Counted from the stretch's first letter, positions 8,572-15,832 are shown. The stretch is 18,613 bases of DNA from Candidatus Bathyarchaeota archaeon (GCA_014729935.1 WJJB01000469.1:1-18613); one strand, 5' to 3'. Translations and numbers: made by a program. Notes: generated from the letters alone by a model not told the origin.

Positions 8572-8586
8572 CGGATTTGATCATTC

Positions 8587-8599
8587 CTTTAAAAAACGT
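8587..8599 (-). promoter_or_regulatory. T-rich/TATA-like element of the VIT-like gene
   Basis: Minus-strand ACGTTTTTTAAAG lies 16-28 bases before ATG 8571, compatible with a leaderless transcript. It is back to back with the DMT-RAM promoter in a 109-base divergent gap. Confidence 0.35.
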
Positions 8600-8650
8600 G
8601 TTCTGAATATTAACGCTTGATACTTATGTCACGTTATAGAAGACTCACCA

Positions 8651-8660
8651 CCAATTAAAA
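8651..8660 (+). promoter_or_regulatory. TATA-like element of the DMT-RAM gene
   Basis: CCAATTAAAA lies 21-30 bases before TTG 8681. The spacing supports a leaderless message starting at that TTG and argues against any further upstream start. Confidence 0.4.
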
Positions 8661-8680
8661 CTAATCCGAGCTGACGAGCC

Positions 8681-10027
8681 TTGCAAAATCCCTTGAAAAG
8701 TACCCGGTTTCTCATCTTGCTGCTCGTGGTTGCAAACCTGTTATATGGCCTCATTCCCGGTTTCGTGGTACCTGTGCTCTTCATGCGGGAAAATTCTATC
8801 TTCATGATAGTGTTTATTCGCTTCTTGGTAGCCGGTACCATCTTGTTCGTATTTATCATCATCCAATTATTAATTGGAAACAGACACGGGAAGGTCGGAA
8901 AAGATTCATTCTTCAAGGCAACTGCTGGTGATATATGGGCGTACCTGCGTTCACGGAATGCACGTTTCTTGAATGCACCGCGGATGGTTTACATTTACAT
9001 CTTGGCCTTCTTCGGAGTTGGCTTGAACGTGGTTACTTACCTCATTGGACTGGAGAAGCTCAGCATTAACCTCCAACTCGTGGGTGGACCGGGGGGCGCC
9101 ATCATCGTAGTTTCACTATACAATCTTGCCAAAGGACATGAAAGAATCACGCTTTTCAAGGCAATTTACCTGTTCATGATGTTTCTTTCACTTGGATTGG
9201 TGGTTGTTGCAACGGAGAGTGCAACATCGACAAAAGCAACACCAACGGGTCTTATTGCCCTTGGATTGAATCTTCTCTCCCTTTTCATCTTATTCGTTTA
9301 CATGAGCAGGGATGCACCCTCTCCCGATGAAAGATCCTGGGGGGAGCAAAAGCACTCGAACCTCGCATTGATGCGCCTGCTGGTGAAACTGGTTCTTTTC
9401 ATGATGCTTGGCGCGGGTTCGATATTACTTTTTGCGATCGTGGGCATGTTGGTTCCCGGCACGTACCTGCATGTCCTGTCCACCGCGTTCTTCAAGCAAC
9501 TACCTGATGCATGGTGGTTCGTCATTCAACCCCACATGCTGGGATTAAGCATCGTATCTACAGCCGTGGCGTACTTGTGTCTTTTCTTGCCAGCGGCATT
9601 CTGGGATACCGAGCATTCCTTGAGCTTGGATCAGTGGAACTCCATACTCTACCTGCTTGATCCGATCTTTGGCACGTCGATCTCCATGCTGCTTGGGTTC
9701 GAGGATGTAGACACGGTGCTCATGGTGGTCACCTTGGCGATACTGGTGGTGGCTATCCTGCTGCGATTCGTGCATGAGAGGGAAAGCAAGTTCAACGCGA
9801 TCATCTGGATCAACATCACCTTCGGCAAGCAGCGAGAGGTACTTCAGATGCTCTCCCGGTTCGATGAAATTCGCAAGTATTATTGGCTCGCAGGGCAGGC
9901 TGATGCCATGATCAAGGCCACATTCGGAACCATGCGTGAATATCACCGATTTCTTGCCATGCTTGGCTTGGAAAAAACCATCAAGATCAAGTTTGACATG
10001 CTTTCCTTCGTGAATAAGGTAGTGTGA
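8681..10027 (+). CDS. DMT/EamA-like transporter with C-terminal Lrp/AsnC-type RAM domain
   Basis: A 448-residue protein from TTG 8681. About ten hydrophobic helices occupy residues 9-367, in two blocks like EamA-family drug/metabolite transporters. The first block has YGLIPGFVVP, then an Arg-containing second helix (VFIRFLVAGTILF). The block 2 region after about residue 215 is longer than usual. After the last helix and a short charged linker, residues 371-448 form a soluble domain, FNAIIWINITFGKQREVLQM onward. It has the beta-alpha-beta-beta-alpha-beta order of the Lrp/AsnC ligand-binding (RAM) domain, including the central LAGQADAMIKATF, equivalent to the usual 'tG-x-yDl-x-l-x-v'. RAM domains bind amino acids and oligomerise. 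This suggests a ligand-gated or ligand-sensing carrier. No ATG start is available; an AATTAAAA box about 25 bases upstream supports a leaderless TTG start. Confidence 0.82.
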   Translation: MQNPLKSTRFLILLLVVANLLYGLIPGFVVPVLFMRENSIFMIVFIRFLVAGTILFVFIIIQLLIGNRHGKVGKDSFFKATAGDIWAYLRSRNARFLNAPRMVYIYILAFFGVGLNVVTYLIGLEKLSINLQLVGGPGGAIIVVSLYNLAKGHERITLFKAIYLFMMFLSLGLVVVATESATSTKATPTGLIALGLNLLSLFILFVYMSRDAPSPDERSWGEQKHSNLALMRLLVKLVLFMMLGAGSILLFAIVGMLVPGTYLHVLSTAFFKQLPDAWWFVIQPHMLGLSIVSTAVAYLCLFLPAAFWDTEHSLSLDQWNSILYLLDPIFGTSISMLLGFEDVDTVLMVVTLAILVVAILLRFVHERESKFNAIIWINITFGKQREVLQMLSRFDEIRKYYWLAGQADAMIKATFGTMREYHRFLAMLGLEKTIKIKFDMLSFVNKVV

Positions 10028-10029
10028 TT

Positions 10030-10785
10030 TCAATCGCCATCGATGGGGGGTGAAGTGGATTCCTGCTTCGTGTAGGTACACATGTATAAGAAATTATGAA
10101 AGATACTCTCGCCCACCGAAACCATCTTGTTGATAATAGCCTCATCCACGGGCTTACTAACGAAATGACTGAAATATGAATGCGGGTGGGTTTCAGGATG
10201 AAACTGCATGGCGAATTGGGCTTTTTTCCGGTGATGCATGTATTCCACTATTGCGTAATCGCGGACTGCGGCTTTACTTATAATCTCAAAGTGCTCGTGC
10301 AAATTCATGTCGTTCGGATGGAGATAATCCCGGTGGAAGACGTTCACGGGGATATTTTTCTCCGTGATAAGGGAATCTTGCCTTTCCAAGGCAATGAAGA
10401 TGATTTCACTAACACGTTGACGCATGGTCATCCTGCACACGTGAGCACCATGTGCAAATGCAACGAGATGGAATCCAAAGCAAATTCCCAATACGGGAAT
10501 CTCGTGAGCATCATTCCCGAGAAAACGTATCAGCGGATCGAATTTTTTACGCAATCGTCGATCATGATAAAAATCGGACACGTTCAGGGATGATCCTGTG
10601 AGGATGATGCCGTCCTGGCGTTCCACGACATCAGTTGAAAACTCTTGATAGTTTATCAAGGTGAGATCTACATCAATGGGCGCGCTTTCTATGATGTATT
10701 CCATCCTCTCGATGCGATCGGTGAAACTGAACACCGGGTAGTTATTGATAATGCAAATCTTCAGTGAATCTTCCATTCCTATCAT
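10030..10785 (-). CDS. Class I glutamine amidotransferase-like protein
   Basis: A 251-residue stand-alone class I (triad) glutamine amidotransferase. The catalytic triad is visible: nucleophile Cys102 in GICFGFH (100-106), and His196 and Glu198 in MQFHPE (193-198). LTGSS (62-66) supplies the oxyanion strand. The residue after the nucleophile elbow is GFH where GxQ is common, as in some stand-alone 'GMP synthase-like' and gamma-glutamyl hydrolase-like members. No synthetase domain is attached. It lies 62 bases downstream of the GCS2-type ligase gene on the same strand, so the two probably share an mRNA and may act on the same gamma-glutamyl or amide compound; this is inference. ATG 10785 is taken as the start, with ATG 10776 as a close alternative. 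Its stop lies two bases from the stop of the convergent DMT-RAM gene. Confidence 0.88.
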   Translation of the reverse strand: MIGMEDSLKICIINNYPVFSFTDRIERMEYIIESAPIDVDLTLINYQEFSTDVVERQDGIILTGSSLNVSDFYHDRRLRKKFDPLIRFLGNDAHEIPVLGICFGFHLVAFAHGAHVCRMTMRQRVSEIIFIALERQDSLITEKNIPVNVFHRDYLHPNDMNLHEHFEIISKAAVRDYAIVEYMHHRKKAQFAMQFHPETHPHSYFSHFVSKPVDEAIINKMVSVGESIFHNFLYMCTYTKQESTSPPIDGD

Positions 10786-10847
10786 GCCAATACTTGTAGC
10801 TCCATCATGAATTGCGTTTTCTCCAAAAGAGGTCCCCCGGGAAAGTT

Positions 10848-12275
10848 TCAGAATCCAAATGAACCGAATAGCCGGTTGAAGATATAATCGGATTCATTCA
10901 ACACCCGGACAACCTTATCACCCTCCTTCAAGGGTATTTGCAATCCTTGCACATCGATGTAATTCACGGCTTTGATGGAATTGAAGCGGGATACCAGGCG
11001 GTCCTGTTCCTCGAATTCCAAGAAATAGGCAGTTGACAGCATGCCGTTAATCATCGCGCCTTGCTTGACCTTGTATTTTTGCCCACCCTTATCCCGTACG
11101 ATGCGGGAATCCCGAATTCTCACCACTGCGTACATGTTATCCCTGGTAATGAGTTTCTCAATTTCCCGGGTTTGGAAATCTTTCTCGATCTTGGATTGGG
11201 CTGGTGGTGCAAGGAGTGTCTTGATTGCATTACCATCAAGTGGAAACCCCAAGATGTCTTGACATTTCTTGGTATCATCAAGCCATTGCTGGACGGAATC
11301 TTCAAGTTCTAACCGATTACCATCCTTGATAAACATCGCATTTCTGCCATTGGTAAACGCCTCCCGCACGTTAGATTCGTGGTTCTCATCTAGCTTCACG
11401 GGATCTTCTTGATGCTCGATGGCGTGAAGTGCAGAGGCGCACAGTAGATAAGCCAGATTGAGCACCTTGTTAACATCTTGCTGCACGTCGATGGCTCTCA
11501 CTTCAACCCGGTTCCTAGTAGGAGAATCATCTTTATCATCGCTAATGTTCGTTGATGGCCCCCGGGGCGTGATATCCACGAGCCTATTCCCACGAGCGTT
11601 CGTGATTACCTTGTGGGAGAACTCATCATCTCCCACACCGATGCGTAACTTGTAACGCCGCCTGCCATAATACTGTATCGGAAGTAATGCGGGGGAATAG
11701 TCCGGCCGTTCTATCTTCGCGGGCCCGGTCATCTTCAACACGGAGCTTGCCCTGTACCGGTTCCCGGTGTACCCGTTCAAACTTCCCTTGTACATGGGAG
11801 AATTTACCGATAATGCCATGATTTCCGGTAGTAAATTCCACAAGTAATTATGCACCGATTGCAATTGCTCGGGAGTCATGAGAGTCCCACGTTTCTTCAC
11901 GGACACGTTGATGTGCGTTCCTGCAATTGGATTCGGATTGCTTTGAACAGGATGCATACTTTGGGCGAGGATCTTGACCCCGAGATCTTCGGCAGCCGTG
12001 ATGAGGAGATCCCGTCCTGCATGGACCGCGTTTTTCAACTCGGAAGGTGGAAGGGGAAGGGTTACGTATTCTATTTGTGCGGGATTTGGTTCTGCATCCA
12101 AGCCAGAAATCTGCACCATGAGTGTTTCCAGCATGTGATTGTTCTTTCGCAGCATCCGGGCAGCCGCCTTCATCATTTCATCCGCCATTTCCGCCAAGAT
12201 GCCATCCTCGTTGATGATGAGAAATTCTTCTTCAATACCGCACAAAACCTCGAAATTCTCCAGATCCATCGGCAT
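10848..12275 (-). CDS. GCS2-type carboxylate-amine ligase with C-terminal extension
   Basis: A 475-residue member of the glutamate-cysteine ligase type 2 / YbdK-like family, ATP-dependent enzymes that join an amine to a carboxylate. Key motifs are CGIEEEFLI (12-20, the metal/ATP glutamates), QIEYVTLPL (67-75, the usual 'q-x-E-x-x-t'), GTHINVSV (119-126, the G-x-H-x-x-x metal motif), GYTGNRYRASS (168-178) and RVEVRAIDVQQ (256-266). It need not make gamma-glutamylcysteine: family members accept varied amino acids. The usual family length is about 360-400; roughly 95 extra C-terminal residues (380-475) with beta-rich character extend this one. ATG 12275 is chosen because GAGG sits six bases upstream; TTG 12281 is less likely. 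It leads the amidotransferase gene. Confidence 0.85.
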   Translation of the reverse strand: MPMDLENFEVLCGIEEEFLIINEDGILAEMADEMMKAAARMLRKNNHMLETLMVQISGLDAEPNPAQIEYVTLPLPPSELKNAVHAGRDLLITAAEDLGVKILAQSMHPVQSNPNPIAGTHINVSVKKRGTLMTPEQLQSVHNYLWNLLPEIMALSVNSPMYKGSLNGYTGNRYRASSVLKMTGPAKIERPDYSPALLPIQYYGRRRYKLRIGVGDDEFSHKVITNARGNRLVDITPRGPSTNISDDKDDSPTRNRVEVRAIDVQQDVNKVLNLAYLLCASALHAIEHQEDPVKLDENHESNVREAFTNGRNAMFIKDGNRLELEDSVQQWLDDTKKCQDILGFPLDGNAIKTLLAPPAQSKIEKDFQTREIEKLITRDNMYAVVRIRDSRIVRDKGGQKYKVKQGAMINGMLSTAYFLEFEEQDRLVSRFNSIKAVNYIDVQGLQIPLKEGDKVVRVLNESDYIFNRLFGSFGF

Positions 12276-12345
12276 GCACAACCTCGAATGCTATTCTCGC
12301 GGGATCTTCAATAAATCTTACCTCTAGCATTCAATTTAGACCTGC

Positions 12346-12362
12346 AGGAAAAGGATATATGG
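12346..12362 (+). promoter_or_regulatory. TATA/BRE-like promoter of the 50-residue protein gene
   Basis: Purine-rich AGGAAAAGG runs into ATATATGG. The TATA core lies about 26-30 bases before ATG 12386, the spacing expected for an archaeal leaderless transcript. Confidence 0.6.
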
Positions 12363-12385
12363 ATGAAATACTAACAGTTCATATC

Positions 12386-12538
12386 ATGCCAGATAATGAT
12401 GACGAGGAGATCGAGGCACAAAGGAAGGAAATAAAGGACCTCGGTCTTGAAGACATGTCCAAGGATAATTTTCACCGCCTGATGGAGGGCAAGAAGAAAC
12501 CCGTGCCCAAGAAAAAGGAATTCAGGGGTTTCAAGTAG
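12386..12538 (+). CDS. Small charged protein, 50 residues, function unknown
   Basis: A short open frame from ATG 12386 to TAG 12538 encoding 50 residues. The N-terminal half is acidic (MPDNDDEEIEAQRKEIKDLG); the C-terminal half is basic (EGKKKPVPKKKEFRGFK). No hydrophobic stretch, cysteine or known motif is seen. Support for it being real is a clear archaeal promoter: purines then GGATATATGG at 12353-12362, about 28 bases before the ATG, as expected for a leaderless mRNA. Wobble choices (GAC, AAG, CTC, ATC mixed with GAT, AAT) also resemble the neighbours. It fills the gap between the divergent ligase gene and the convergent GH4 gene, whose stop is only six bases from its own. The helix-then-basic-tail layout could suit nucleic-acid or protein binding, but that is a guess. 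Confidence 0.6.
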   Translation: MPDNDDEEIEAQRKEIKDLGLEDMSKDNFHRLMEGKKKPVPKKKEFRGFK

Positions 12539-12544
12539 CCTATT

Positions 12545-14020
12545 TCACGAAGGCGGCAGCCAGGCCTTTTCCTTCAACGACTCGGGAAGCGGATACTTGT
12601 TCCTTCGCGCGGTTTTCTTTCCCGCGAGCTCCTCAGGGAGCACGTGGTATTTACGTTCCTTGAGCTCCTCTATTGTGGGAATGAATTCTTTCCATGACCC
12701 TGGCAACCACTCTTGTTCATAATGGAGCATGTTGAAGGTTAAGTCCTCGATTCTTTGCTCGTCCTCCACGAACCGGTTCATGGGATCGTGGAGCATTGCC
12801 TTGACTATGGCATCGGGGTCCCCTGCCATGGCAGCATCGACCGTGAGGAACTGTTGCTCCGCATGGACTCGCACGAAATCTGCGATTTTTCCAGGCAAGT
12901 CTCCCACCTTGGTTCCCACCATCTTTCCATCCTTGAACATGCCAGGCACCTCCACGATGGCATTCTCTGGCAAGTTCGGTATGTACTGCTTATTCGGCAC
13001 ATTCACCACGTGCTCCACGGGATTGCTTTCCAACCAATCCATAGTCATATCCAATGCTTTTTCCCCCTTCTTGCTTGGCCCAGGCACCCAGAACCATCCT
13101 GCCATGCGTCGGAAGAACCAATATGCTAATCGCCTTGCTTTATCGAGAAGAGATACCTGCCTGAGCGGGGTTATACCGAATGGTTTGCTCTCGTGGTTGA
13201 AAAAGTTATAGTACTGTGGCATGAACTCGGCTACATGGCGAGAACCTGGTATTGGGAAGTACCCGTGCTTTCCCATCAAGAACCAGTTGAATTCCCTGGG
13301 AACCTTCCGATGCTTGATGAAAGCCTCACCGTGGTCCCGCAGCACGGGATACAAGTCCTTGCCGTCCAACTCTAACGTTTTTAACCAAGTGAAATGATTC
13401 ACCCCACCATAGCTAATATCAAGGTCGGACCACGCATCCACTTCAATTCCAGCGACATTCAACGCCTTGCGAACGGTCTTCATACCACCAAATAATTCAT
13501 GGCACAAGCCCACGTATTGCAAGCCAGGATCAACCCGCCTTGCAGCCATGACCAACGCTGCTTGCGGGTTTGTGTAATTGAGCAATACCGCGTTTGGGCA
13601 TAATTCTTTCATATCTGTCGCGATGTCAACCACGCTTGGGATGCACCGGAGCGCCCTGAATATACCCCCAGGCCCGCACGTATCACCAGTATTTTGCGGG
13701 ATGCCAAGCTTCTGGGGCACGTGTATATCATACCACTCCGATGCTTGCATGCCCACGCTGATGGATTTGTACAGGAAATCGGCATTCTCCAATGCCTCTC
13801 TCCGGTCAAGTGTTGCAGTAATCTTAACACTAGCCCCGGATTTTCTCACCATGCGTTTAAGAATGCGTGTCATGATATCAAGTGACTTGGGATCGATATC
13901 ATGGAGACACACTTCATACGGAAAGAGATCTTCAGCCGCCACGATATTCCTGAACAGCCCGATGGAGAAGCGGAAGCTTCCGGCACCAATATACGTGATT
14001 TTCTTATCGCCTCGAGTCAT
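12545..14020 (-). CDS. Glycoside hydrolase family 4 (alpha-glycosidase/uronidase type)
   Basis: A 491-residue GH4 enzyme, a family that hydrolyses glycosides by an NAD+- and Mn2+-dependent redox mechanism. The Rossmann loop is YIGAGSFRF (10-18) and the adenine-ribose acid lies in LHDIDPKSL (39-47). GDTCGPGGIFRALR (112-125), LLNYTNPQA (146-154), GLCHELFGG (171-179, metal Cys173 and His174) and GGVNHFTWL (205-213) are the family's active-site motifs. A Cys-His pair here, rather than Cys-Asn or Cys-Asp, is associated with GH4 enzymes that act on non-phosphorylated alpha-glycosides, alpha-galactosides or alpha-uronides. With uxaC in the window an alpha-uronidase is attractive but unproven. It is slightly longer than the typical 430-480. 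ATG 14020 is about 27 bases from a TATA-like CATTTAATC, fitting a leaderless transcript. Confidence 0.92.
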   Translation of the reverse strand: MTRGDKKITYIGAGSFRFSIGLFRNIVAAEDLFPYEVCLHDIDPKSLDIMTRILKRMVRKSGASVKITATLDRREALENADFLYKSISVGMQASEWYDIHVPQKLGIPQNTGDTCGPGGIFRALRCIPSVVDIATDMKELCPNAVLLNYTNPQAALVMAARRVDPGLQYVGLCHELFGGMKTVRKALNVAGIEVDAWSDLDISYGGVNHFTWLKTLELDGKDLYPVLRDHGEAFIKHRKVPREFNWFLMGKHGYFPIPGSRHVAEFMPQYYNFFNHESKPFGITPLRQVSLLDKARRLAYWFFRRMAGWFWVPGPSKKGEKALDMTMDWLESNPVEHVVNVPNKQYIPNLPENAIVEVPGMFKDGKMVGTKVGDLPGKIADFVRVHAEQQFLTVDAAMAGDPDAIVKAMLHDPMNRFVEDEQRIEDLTFNMLHYEQEWLPGSWKEFIPTIEELKERKYHVLPEELAGKKTARRNKYPLPESLKEKAWLPPS

Positions 14021-14040
14021 GATTAGGTCAATGATGGATC

Positions 14041-14051
14041 AAGATTAAATG
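14041..14051. promoter_or_regulatory. TATA-like element between the GH4 and RAM genes
   Basis: AAGATTAAATG reads CATTTAATCTT on the minus strand. On the minus strand it lies about 27 bases before the GH4 ATG at 14020 (leaderless). On the plus strand it would place a start near 14073, leaving room for the GGAG SD of the RAM gene at 14101. One AT-rich box may serve both directions. Confidence 0.45.
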
Positions 14052-14100
14052 TGTGGACGTGGTTAAGTTACATGAACACTACCAGTTGGAGACGGGTTCC

Positions 14101-14340
14101 ATGCTCAAGGCATTCATCAACATCAACTTGAAGGCACGGACGATGGAGGAAAGCATTGCAACCATCAAGACAATGAAAGGGGTAATTCGAATTTACACGA
14201 TGACGGGTGCGTCAGATTTACTCGTGGAGTTCGAAGGCGAAGACACAACTGAACTGCATGACTTCCATCACGAGCTGGATGCAATAGAATCCATCGAGGG
14301 GGTCATCACGAATGTCGTCATGAAAGAATTCGAACCGTGA
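14101..14340 (+). CDS. Stand-alone Lrp/AsnC-type RAM (ligand-binding) domain protein
   Basis: A 79-residue protein consisting only of the Lrp/AsnC C-terminal (RAM) domain: strand LKAFININLK, helix SIATIKTMKG, strand VIRIYTMTGASDLLVEFEG with the conserved TG-x-x-DL turn, helix ELHDFHHELDAIESIEG, and strand VITNVVMKEF. No helix-turn-helix is present, so it is one of the 'stand-alone RAM' type that binds amino acids and may pair with other regulators or enzymes. ATG 14101 is preferred because GGAG lies nine bases upstream and family members start at this strand; GTG 14053 would add 16 residues but probably lies before the transcription start. Its TGA overlaps the GTG of the next gene. It opens a probable cluster running to 15826. 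Confidence 0.85.
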   Translation: MLKAFININLKARTMEESIATIKTMKGVIRIYTMTGASDLLVEFEGEDTTELHDFHHELDAIESIEGVITNVVMKEFEP

Positions 14341-14561
14341 TACGCATGGAATTCCAATTACGAACATCGACAGCGGTATACATCATCATCTTTAGTATCT
14401 TGCTAGCCCTCTTCTGGCCCCTTTTCAAGATGATAAATAATACTGAGATCTTGATCCCGCAGCATGTTATCGGTGAAGTTGCCAAGTATATCTCATGGGC
14501 GGGTATTATTAATGCGATCGTGTTTGCAGTGGTACTTTTCATCACGAATGAGCTCGTATAA
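14337..14561 (+). CDS. Small two-helix membrane protein
   Basis: A 74-residue protein with two hydrophobic helices, about residues 12-31 (TAVYIIIFSILLALFWPLFK) and 50-70 (ISWAGIINAIVFAVVLFITN), joined by a short polar loop. It begins at GTG 14337, which shares bases with the TGA stop of the RAM protein (GTGA), a sign of translational coupling; ATG 14346 is an alternative. No family is recognised. Coupling to a small-molecule-binding RAM protein suggests the two act together, perhaps with the RAM domain recruited to the membrane, though nothing in the sequence proves contact. Confidence 0.68.
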   Translation: MIRMEFQLRTSTAVYIIIFSILLALFWPLFKMINNTEILIPQHVIGEVAKYISWAGIINAIVFAVVLFITNELV

Positions 14562-14588
14562 AATAAACAAAGAGAGGAACTGGCAATC

Positions 14589-15203
14589 ATGCCCGCGCCC
14601 AGGCTTACCAAAGATATGCTCGTAGAGGTGCTTAATGCAATCCTCCAACAACAATTCATTTCAGGGGATGGGTGTATTCTTGACCGGAGGAAGAAAACCG
14701 CGGTGCACATTCAAGGAACCAAGTTCACTTATATCAGGATACGTAATGCCATCGTAGATGGCATCCATCTCGTGCTAGGCTTGACCATGGACAAGTTCAT
14801 AGCCTATCTTTCCTCGAAGTTCAAGGTACCTGGGGAAATGCTCGATGAGAAAATCAAATCCATGACCATGCAAGGTATGAATCCCGATATAAAGACCCAG
14901 TTTTTCATGATAATCAGCGCCATGCGGGATTATTGGCAAGATCTCGCCAGCAAGAAGGTACTCGATGAATTATTATCAATCCTGGGACGGATAACCAATC
15001 GTGAACAGGATGTTAACCCCGGGAGAGTACATGAGCTAGTTTCAACCAAGTTCAATTCCACGTATTCCCTCTTGGAGAACATCTACGTCTTGAGGGAAAT
15101 GGGACGGCTAGCAGGCACTACCCTAAATGCTGATCGCACTTGGCATGAATTAATGGACCGCCTGGCGGCGGAAATCGCTACTGCTTTATCCAAGGAACGA
15201 TAA
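14589..15203 (+). CDS. Hypothetical helical protein
   Basis: A 204-residue soluble protein with no family I can name. It starts at ATG 14589 after an AGAGAGG SD-like element about 11 bases upstream. The N-terminal third (about 1-65) has mixed strands, including a basic turn DRRKKTAVHIQG and a FTYIRIRNAIVDGIHL segment. From about 66 onward it is almost all helix, with amphipathic stretches around KFIAYLSSKFKVPGEMLDEK, a middle segment DYWQDLASKKVLDELLSILG and a C-terminal MDRLAAEIATALSKER. No cysteine cluster, P-loop, DNA-binding turn or membrane helix is obvious. It lies 27 bases after the two-helix membrane gene and 38 before the acetyltransferase gene, so it probably belongs to the same transcription unit. 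Confidence 0.75.
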   Translation: MPAPRLTKDMLVEVLNAILQQQFISGDGCILDRRKKTAVHIQGTKFTYIRIRNAIVDGIHLVLGLTMDKFIAYLSSKFKVPGEMLDEKIKSMTMQGMNPDIKTQFFMIISAMRDYWQDLASKKVLDELLSILGRITNREQDVNPGRVHELVSTKFNSTYSLLENIYVLREMGRLAGTTLNADRTWHELMDRLAAEIATALSKER

Positions 15204-15241
15204 TTGAACGGCAAGCACGACTACAATTATTTGGAGAGTCA

Positions 15242-15826
15242 ATGATGTCGGCAACAAACGAAAAGGTGAGAATCCATCCCACGGCCATCGTGGAGGATGG
15301 AGCGATTATCGGCGAAGGAACCATGGTGTGGCATCACGCACACGTGCGGAGTGGAGCCGTGCTTGGAAGGAAATGTATACTTGGGAAGGGCGTGTACGTT
15401 GATGAGGGCGTCAAGGTGGGAAATGGCGTGAAGATTCAAAATCGTGTATCCCTCTACCACGGGGTCGTGGTGGGAAATAATGTCTTCCTGGGACCCCACG
15501 CTGTCTTCACCAATGATAAGCACCCGCGTGCATTCAACCAAGATTGGGAGATCGTGAACACGACGATCGAGGATGGAGCATCCATCGGCGCAAATGCGGT
15601 TATCGTGTGTGGTATAACCATCGGAAAGTTTGCCATGGTGGGATCCGGGAGCGTTGTTACTCGCGATGTGCCACCACACGCACTTGCTTATGGAAATCCC
15701 GCCTTGATCCAGGGCTACGTGTGCAAGTGTGGTTCCAAGCGCTTTCCGTTAGGGAATGGGTCACCTGAAGTTCATTCGAGAGAGTGCACCAAGTGCAAGC
15801 GCATCTTGAAAGGTTGGATTGCGTGA
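15242..15826 (+). CDS. Left-handed beta-helix acetyltransferase, WbpD/WlbB-like, with Cys4 tail
   Basis: A 194-residue trimeric left-handed beta-helix acyltransferase. Hexapeptide repeats run from about 10 to 140 (IHPTAIVEDGAIIGEGTMVW, then VGNGVKIQNRVSLYHGVVVG). The loop FTNDKHPRAF (89-98) and the closing VTRDVPPHALAYGNPA (139-154) closely match the WbpD/WlbB enzymes that acetylate UDP-2-acetamido-3-amino-sugar uronates for surface glycans, and related sugar-nucleotide acetyltransferases. The C-terminal tail has C161-x-C163 and C182-x-x-C185, a likely zinc-ribbon pair, also present in some bacterial relatives. GGAG precedes the start by five bases; ATG 15245 directly follows ATG 15242. A role in glycan or S-layer sugar synthesis is likely, but no other glycan genes lie here. 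Confidence 0.88.
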   Translation: MMSATNEKVRIHPTAIVEDGAIIGEGTMVWHHAHVRSGAVLGRKCILGKGVYVDEGVKVGNGVKIQNRVSLYHGVVVGNNVFLGPHAVFTNDKHPRAFNQDWEIVNTTIEDGASIGANAVIVCGITIGKFAMVGSGSVVTRDVPPHALAYGNPALIQGYVCKCGSKRFPLGNGSPEVHSRECTKCKRILKGWIA

Positions 15827-15832
15827 AATGGA

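Noticed and set aside
9545..10081. Open frame antisense to the end of the RAM transporter (178 residues)
   Set aside because: It overlaps both well-supported genes and has a His/Asp/Arg-rich shadow composition.
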